This document shows positions 12,452 to 16,250 of a stretch of DNA of 16,250 nucleotides, one piece after another. Made by a program: the position numbers and the translations under genes. The notes under the pieces are model-generated. The model did not search any database, had not been told where the DNA came from, and was given only the letters and a program-made list of their open reading frames with translations. This stretch comes from JBHIDJ01 sp046760105. Lineage in GTDB: Bacteria; Pseudomonadota; Gammaproteobacteria; Acidiferrobacterales; SPGG2. The stretch is taken from positions 1 to 16,250 of the forward strand of contig JBHIDJ010000066.1 of assembly GCA_046760105.1 (NCBI GenBank). The letters are read 5' to 3'. Within the stretch, counting starts at the first letter, position 1; every line of letters starts with the position of its first letter.

Positions 12452-13384
12452 ATGAGACAGTTGAGAAACCTGGTCTTCGAGGGCGGTGGTGTTAAAGGTA
12501 TCGCCTATTGCGGGGCACTAGACGCACTCGAAAAGAAAGGCATGTTCGACGGCGTTCAGCGCGTAGTCGGCACGTCCGCCGGTGCGATTATCGCGGCGCT
12601 CGTCGGGCTTCGATATACACCAAAGGAATGCCTCGAGGTATTGTGGGATACCGATTTTCAATCGTTCATGGACGACGATTTTGGCAAGGTGCGCGACGCG
12701 CACAGACTAGTCAACGATTTCGGATGGTACAAGGGTGAGAAGTTCAAGCAGTGGATGGGCGACCTGATCCTAGACAAAGCCGATGACCGCGACGTCACAT
12801 TCAAAGAGCTTGAGGCGATGGCTTTCCGCGACACTTATATTATCGGCGCCGATCTCTCAACGCACACCTCCGTGAGATTTTCGGCTGAACACACGCCGGA
12901 CGCGAAACTGGTAGACGCCGTGCGTATCTCGATGTCGATCCCGTTCTTTTTCGCGGCAGTAAGGGGCGAGGACGGTCACGTCTACGTCGATGGGGGTGCG
13001 CTTAATAACTATGCGATAGAAATATTTGATCACACGAAATACATCAGTGAGACCACGAGCGACGATAAAGAAAGAGTAATCAATGAGCAGACACTCGGTT
13101 TCAGGCTCGACAGCGAGACGGAGATAGCGATGTTTCGCGATCGCGAGCCGCCCCCGACGCACGACATTAACGACTTCTTCGACTACGTCTGGCATCTTAT
13201 GCAGACCGCCTGCATTAACATCCAAAACAATCGGCACTTGCGGGGTGAGGATTGGAAGCGCACCGTATACATCGACACACTGGGCGTGAAGGCCACGGAT
13301 TTCGGTCTCGATGACAAGACTAAACAATCGCTAGTCGATTCTGGCCACAATGCCGTCAACGACTTTTTCGAAAAGCGGTCTTAG
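12452..13384 (+). CDS. Patatin-like phospholipase/acyl hydrolase
   Basis: The 310-aa protein starts at ATG with AAGGAG 7 bases upstream. The oxyanion-hole loop is EGGGVKG (10-16), the nucleophile elbow is GTSAG with Ser42, and the catalytic Asp180 lies in VDGGALNN, completing the Ser-Asp dyad of patatins. There is no signal peptide or membrane segment, so it acts in the cytoplasm or is exported by a signal not visible here. By family it cleaves acyl esters of phospholipids or other lipids. Residues 200-310 are an acidic, probably helical extension. Patatins also serve as membrane-damaging effectors of defence systems such as CBASS, but no nucleotide cyclase or sensor gene is adjacent, so a housekeeping or stand-alone role is equally likely. 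Confidence 0.93.
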   Translation: MRQLRNLVFEGGGVKGIAYCGALDALEKKGMFDGVQRVVGTSAGAIIAALVGLRYTPKECLEVLWDTDFQSFMDDDFGKVRDAHRLVNDFGWYKGEKFKQWMGDLILDKADDRDVTFKELEAMAFRDTYIIGADLSTHTSVRFSAEHTPDAKLVDAVRISMSIPFFFAAVRGEDGHVYVDGGALNNYAIEIFDHTKYISETTSDDKERVINEQTLGFRLDSETEIAMFRDREPPPTHDINDFFDYVWHLMQTACINIQNNRHLRGEDWKRTVYIDTLGVKATDFGLDDKTKQSLVDSGHNAVNDFFEKRS

Positions 13385-13413
13385 AAAGATGCCCGAAAAG
13401 ATCGTTCGGAGAA

Positions 13414-13821
13414 ATGGCGTCGAAAGTCTTTTTCGATCTCAGAAAAACCACTTCCTCGCCCTCAAACAAATCTTCTAGCGATCTGATGGCCCGTGACGGC
13501 TATCGCATAGATTACGAAGCTATGGGTGCGCATATCGTAGCTTTACACAAGGCGGCAAGAAATCACGAAATTAACATCTGCCGTGTCTTGTTCGATCCGA
13601 GGCTTCAGCCATATCTGTACAAGGTCTGCTATGGCGGGTACTTAGAACGAAACATGCAAATACCAAAACGGCGGTCATGGGTACGCCATGACGAGCACTA
13701 TCATGTGGACTTGGTGGTGGAGTGCAAACTCATCGAGGGCCAACAAACAGCAAAAACGGAGTTTGGTATCACATTCCAACATGGTGGGGTATACCCCGTA
13801 CGAATGCGGATCAGGTGTTGA
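13414..13821 (+). CDS. Murein endopeptidase-like C-terminal fragment, probably decayed
   Basis: The 135-aa ORF reads DGYRIDYEAMGAHIVALHKA, VLFDPRLQPYL and SWVRHDEHYHVDL (His92, His95, His97), a pattern I associate with penicillin-insensitive murein endopeptidase-like (M74/M15-type) proteins. Those are normally about 250 or more residues, with a signal peptide and an upstream HxxxNGxxxDF metal motif. Both are missing. In the next frame, 13389-13430 reads RRNGVESLF, which could be a shifted piece of that motif, and the ORF begins only 29 bases after the patatin stop. The tail after VVEC (about 30 residues) has no family look and overlaps another ORF. I judge it a truncated, possibly frameshifted gene. 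The family call is from memory. Confidence 0.5.
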   Translation: MASKVFFDLRKTTSSPSNKSSSDLMARDGYRIDYEAMGAHIVALHKAARNHEINICRVLFDPRLQPYLYKVCYGGYLERNMQIPKRRSWVRHDEHYHVDLVVECKLIEGQQTAKTEFGITFQHGGVYPVRMRIRC

Positions 13822-13988
13822 TTGCTCAGGACATCGTCGAGGGCTTAGAAGCGGCGCTGGAGCAATTTCGTGAGATTGCCGCCGACCTGGGGCGTGCATC
13901 GAATAAGGAAGGGCCTATCGATTGCAGGGGTAATTGTCTTCGCCTTAAGAGGCAGTTACGCTTAGTCGCTCCACGTTTCCATATTTAG
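13722..13988 (+). CDS. Unknown ORF overlapping the endopeptidase fragment (GTG start, 88 aa)
   Basis: It starts at GTG 13722 in a different frame and overlaps the preceding ORF by 100 bases. The stretch WYHIPTWWGIPRTNADQ followed by a well-formed amphipathic helix (DIVEGLEAALEQFREIAADL) looks like real protein, while the last 30 residues are basic and less structured. The start is uncertain; the true gene may begin later or be the end of a broken one. Its stop is 18 bases before the ATG of the zinc-ribbon protein. I do not recognise a family. Confidence 0.4.
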   Translation: MQTHRGPTNSKNGVWYHIPTWWGIPRTNADQVLIAQDIVEGLEAALEQFREIAADLGRASNKEGPIDCRGNCLRLKRQLRLVAPRFHI

Positions 13989-14006
13989 GACGGTTTGGAA
14001 GACACG

Positions 14007-14444
14007 ATGCCATCGACGCAAGAGCGGGCCCAGGCGCTTGCCCGCGAGATGATGAAGGCCATGAAGGAGGCGAAGGCCGCCGAGGCCCGGGTCAAGCAGC
14101 TCGGCGAAGAGCTGATGCAGGTCTTGACCGAGGCCAAGGCGGAGGCCGAAGCGGCCCGCACCATTGTTGAGTATCCGTCCGGGCGCTATGACTGCAAGAG
14201 CTGCGGACAGAGTGTCCTGTTTACGGAACCGACGCGGGAATTGCCCGCGTGCGATAATTGCGGCAGTCGCGAATACGAAGGCAGCGAGCCCACGGTCACG
14301 AAAATCAAACCCCCGCCCCCCAAAAAATACCCAGCCGGCCTGTACGAGTGCGCCGGTTGCGGCGCGCGCATCGCCGTGGCCGTGGAGACGGACGTGCTGT
14401 CTGCGTGTGACTTATGCGGCGCCGACAAGCTCAAGGCGCTGTAA
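14007..14444 (+). CDS. Coiled-coil protein with two tandem zinc ribbons (DUF1451/YbeL-like ribbons)
   Basis: The 145-aa protein starts at ATG 14007 with GGAAG about 5 bases upstream; an in-frame TTG at 13995 is less likely. Residues 5-52 are a charged Ala/Glu/Lys-rich helix, probably a coiled coil. Two ribbons of identical spacing follow: C63-x2-C66-x15-C82-x2-C85 and C115-x2-C118-x15-C134-x2-C137. They are joined by a linker with four prolines (KPPPPKK). Each ribbon opens with GxYxC and has a LxAC element before its second knuckle, which resembles the single ribbon of DUF1451/YbeL-type proteins. Internal duplication of the ribbon is evident. No signal peptide is present, so it is cytoplasmic. 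Partner and function are unknown. Repeat copy D starts 32 bases after the stop. Confidence 0.82.
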   Translation: MPSTQERAQALAREMMKAMKEAKAAEARVKQLGEELMQVLTEAKAEAEAARTIVEYPSGRYDCKSCGQSVLFTEPTRELPACDNCGSREYEGSEPTVTKIKPPPPKKYPAGLYECAGCGARIAVAVETDVLSACDLCGADKLKAL

Positions 14445-14476
14445 AGGGTGTAGCGGGAGAAAAGGTGCGCAGAACC

Positions 14477-14569
14477 GAGCACGACACGGGCGAGCCTGAG
14501 CTCCATAAACGTAGCAGACGTTTTCCGAAAGACATGTTCCAACTCATGCTGGAAACTCGCGGTTTCTGA
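14477..14569 (+). repeat. Dispersed repeat family 1, copy D
   Basis: It contains GAGCACGACACGGGC, GCCTGAGCTCCATAAAC, GTAGCAGACGTTTTCCGAAA, a stem-loop CCAAC-TCAT-GCTGG (14539-14552, one mismatch) and CGCGGTTTCTGAT. It begins 32 bases after the zinc-ribbon gene stop and lacks the distal 100 bases seen in copies C and E. Confidence 0.75.
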
Positions 14570-14600
14570 TCAAGTGATGATTGTTGACCTAGGTCAGTGA

Positions 14601-14756
14601 GAAGTAAGGCCGCCCGGTGTACAAAGCGCCTTACTTTACCTCAACCCCAAACAAGACGACTTCAACAAAATCCCCGAACTGCAAGTCTGCATCGTCGAGG
14701 CGCTCTATGTGGCTACTCAACACGACGTAGACTACAGGGCTTCGGAGATGCAGTAG
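14601..14756 (+). pseudogene. Possible gene remnant of unknown family
   Basis: After TGA 14598-14600 the frame reads GVQSALLYLNPKQDDF and ELQVCIVEALYVATQHDVDY before TAG 14754. Composition and the alternating hydrophobic pattern look coding, but no start codon lies at the left end and no family is recognised. It could be the last 50 codons of a lost gene or chance. Confidence 0.25.
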
Positions 14757-14802
14757 GTAGGACGCACGGCCACGTTCCGAACGTGGTGCTGGCACACGAC
14801 AC

Positions 14803-15435
14803 ATGCGCAAATCCGTAATCCTATGGTTTCTGCTGCCTTTCCTGACGGTGACTTCGGTTCTCGCGCAGGAGAAGCCGCCACGCTACGAGTTGACGCCATT
14901 TGGCGCTTATCAGGGCGGCGGCGAGTTCGAGCAGGTTGGTACAGGGTCTGAGCTGGAACTGGATGAAAGCGGGAGCTTCGGCCTGGTGTTCAACAGACGC
15001 GTTGATGCGGATAGGCAGTGGGAGATTTTCTACTCTCGGCAGGAGACCGAACTCGACACCGAGGGCCTGTTTGTCAATGAGCCCGTCTTAGATCTAGATG
15101 TAGATTATCTTCAGTTCGGCGGGACCTACGCGTTTGATAGCGAGCTGGGGAGACCATACATCGTCGCCACCATCGGCGTGTCGCGTTTTGACCCAGAGCC
15201 GTCGGGTTTCGACTCAGAGACGTTCTTCTCCTTCTCCTTTGGGGGCGGCGTGAAGTTGTTTCCCGATAAGCGATTCGGGTTGCGGCTCGAAGGGCGCTTT
15301 CTCGCGACGGTGGTGGACAGCGACAGTGAAATCCTTTGTCGGACGGGCTTCGACACGAACTTCTGCGCGGTTCGCGTGGAGGGAGATCTGCTCTGGCAGT
15401 GGCAGATGATGGCGGGCTTAATCTTTCGCTTCTGA
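14803..15435 (+). CDS. Outer-membrane beta-barrel protein (210 aa)
   Basis: A signal peptide is clear (MRKSVILWFLLPFLTVTSVLA, cleavage before Gln22). The mature part alternates polar and hydrophobic residues in strand-like segments (YELTPFGAYQGG, QWEIFYSRQET, DYLQFGGTYAF, PYIVATIGVSRF, FFSFSFGGGVKLF, FGLRLEGRFLATVV) and ends in the aromatic residues of LIFRF, typical of outer-membrane barrels of about eight strands (OmpW/OmpA-barrel-like). Two cysteines (LCRTGFDTNFC) sit in one loop and may form a disulfide. Function is unknown; such barrels are porins, adhesins or lipid enzymes, and no catalytic motif is seen. The start is the ATG before the signal peptide although no Shine-Dalgarno is evident. 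Confidence 0.85.
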   Translation: MRKSVILWFLLPFLTVTSVLAQEKPPRYELTPFGAYQGGGEFEQVGTGSELELDESGSFGLVFNRRVDADRQWEIFYSRQETELDTEGLFVNEPVLDLDVDYLQFGGTYAFDSELGRPYIVATIGVSRFDPEPSGFDSETFFSFSFGGGVKLFPDKRFGLRLEGRFLATVVDSDSEILCRTGFDTNFCAVRVEGDLLWQWQMMAGLIFRF

Positions 15436-15460
15436 CATCTTCAATGTATGCCGGACTCGC

Positions 15461-15630
15461 TAGAGGGGTATCAGATGTTCTCCGAAAGACACCCCCAGTT
15501 CACGCCGGGAACGTGCGATTTCTGATTCGGGCAAGACTGTGCAACCTTCGGCAAGTCCAGGCCCTACCAACAAAAACTGGTCCAAAATTTGCATCCAGGT
15601 CTCTAATATTTGCACTGGACGGCTTTTAGG
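15461..15630 (+). repeat. Dispersed repeat family 1, copy E
   Basis: It begins 25 bases after the barrel-protein stop with GAGGGGTATCAGATGTTCTC and CGAAAGAC, then the stem-loop CCCAGT-TCAC-GCCGGG (15494-15509), GCGATTTCTGATTC, CTTCGGCAAGTCC, AAAAACTGGTCCAAAATTTG and TTTGCACTGGAC. It lacks the first 60 bases seen in copy C but shares its distal half. Confidence 0.8.
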
Positions 15631-15695
15631 CGTCGCCTAGAGACTGGGTGTGATCCTGCTATCAACAAGCTCAAGCGGACTTTAGAGGAAATCCG

Positions 15696-16250
15696 ATGCA
15701 AATAGCTAGAGGGCTTACAGCCCTGCTTTCGCTTTGTCTCTTGTTCGTTGTCACGCCCGGCATCCTCGCGGCGGACAGGGTGGTAATCGAATATGGCTAT
15801 ATTGCCGCGCACACGGAGAAAAAAGTCAGTCAGGTGCCGGCTGACAAGGCCCTGATCTACATCATACGACCGGCATCGTATGGAATGATTGTCCACTCCT
15901 GGACCTTTGCCGATGAGCGTTTTCTCGGCATTACGGATGCAAAACACTACACCTATGCGTTGGTGGATCCTGGGGAGCAGGTTTTCTGGTCGATATCGGA
16001 AGGTATGGATAACACAAATATCAGCGCGATCAGGATGATGGTGGAAGCGGGAAAAGTCTACTATCTGCAGCAAAAGATGAGGGTAGGCATGGCCCAAGCG
16101 AGGACAAAGTTAGCGGTAATAGACCAGCCACAGGCCCAGCAGTTTCTTAACAAATGTAAATATGTGACTCCCACTACAAGAGCCAGCGCCAAGGCACAGA
16201 GCTATATCGCGAGACATTATGCAAAAGCGAAAAAGAAAGCAAAGCCCTAT
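15696..16250 (+). CDS. Exported DUF2846-like protein, right end cut by the window
   Basis: ATG 15696 follows AGAGGA by 6 bases. The frame is open for 185 codons to the window edge. Residues 1-26 form a signal peptide (LTALLSLCLLFVVTPGILAA). The mature part reads ALIYIIRPASYG, a Phe-rich central strand, YTYALVDPGEQVFWS, and VEAGKVYYLQQKM, the strand order of DUF2846-type domains (short beta-sandwich of unknown function). The last visible residues are Lys-rich (AKAKKKAK). The function of the family is unknown; members are mostly exported or lipoproteins. Cys14 is inside the hydrophobic core without a lipobox, so this one is probably soluble and periplasmic. Confidence 0.8.
   Translation, partial: MQIARGLTALLSLCLLFVVTPGILAADRVVIEYGYIAAHTEKKVSQVPADKALIYIIRPASYGMIVHSWTFADERFLGITDAKHYTYALVDPGEQVFWSISEGMDNTNISAIRMMVEAGKVYYLQQKMRVGMAQARTKLAVIDQPQAQQFLNKCKYVTPTTRASAKAQSYIARHYAKAKKKAKPY

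Larger units (their letters stand above)
14445..14802. other. Intergenic stretch with repeat copy D and a coding-like remnant
   Basis: It holds repeat family 1 copy D (14477-14569) and an in-frame stretch without a start codon (14601-14756). No promoter for the following membrane-protein gene could be identified with confidence, and no Shine-Dalgarno site precedes it. Confidence 0.45.

Noticed and set aside
12452..14444. Patatin plus downstream genes as an anti-phage (CBASS-like) operon
   Set aside because: No cyclase, sensor, HORMA, ubiquitin-like or nuclease partner is present; the next ORF looks like a decayed cell-wall enzyme.
1533..15629. A protein coded on the minus strand of the repeat (FRKTSDTxLxVYG recurs)
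   Set aside because: The peptide recurs only because the DNA core is repeated; frames break at different points and no start site is shared.

Overview
The window looks like a moderately GC-rich gammaproteobacterial chromosome, or a near relative. The pointers are a tRNA-Gln(UUG) with an encoded CCA end, good Shine-Dalgarno sites in front of ATG, GTG and TTG starts, a CspA-type cold-shock gene, and a tiny Lys/Arg-rich protein of a kind I associate with Beta- and Gammaproteobacteria. Species cannot be read from the sequence. Gene density is low: intact single genes are separated by 250-850 base stretches holding dispersed repeats and broken genes. No ribosomal, phage-structural, CRISPR or complete transposase gene was found.

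Layout. 1-560: 50-aa basic protein, then a degenerate tRNA-Gln copy. 563-1485: a small single-pass membrane protein and a lipoprotein GDSL/SGNH esterase. 1486-1888: repeats and a G-run. 1889-2632: an SDR-fold protein that lacks most of the catalytic tetrad. 2914-2989 (minus): intact tRNA-Gln. 3092-5164: a stand-alone molybdopterin oxidoreductase with an N-terminal 4Fe-4S site. 5473-8172: an M36 (fungalysin-type) metallopeptidase with two C-terminal P domains. 8262-8534: an AT-rich broken ORF. 8622-9368 (minus): a Tat-exported F420/NADP oxidoreductase-like Rossmann protein. 9369-10087: gene-poor, with a VOC-protein remnant. 10088-10294: cold-shock protein. 10401-10736: zinc-ribbon protein. 10852-11601 (minus): ubiquitin-fold/Mut7-C RNase-domain protein. 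11602-12451: gene-poor, repeats. 12452-13384: patatin-like lipase. 13414-13988: remnant of a murein-endopeptidase-like gene overlapped by an unknown ORF. 14007-14444: coiled-coil protein with two zinc ribbons. 14803-15435: outer-membrane beta-barrel protein. 15696 to the end: exported DUF2846-like protein, cut by the window edge.

The genes do not form one pathway, and most appear to be single transcription units. The most notable unexplained structure is a dispersed repeat family of up to about 200 bp. It has five same-strand copies (near 1600, 5180, 11930, 14480 and 15470) plus a possible inverted core near 11650. Four of the five start 8-110 bases after the stop of a plus-strand gene. Four carry a small stem-loop at the same place, and its paired bases differ between copies while pairing is largely kept. 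A second repeat of about 120 bp occurs twice (9561, 11681). The remnants of a tRNA, a VOC protein and a murein endopeptidase, together with short boxes resembling REP elements, show a region shaped by duplication and decay. No clear defence or biosynthetic system is present.
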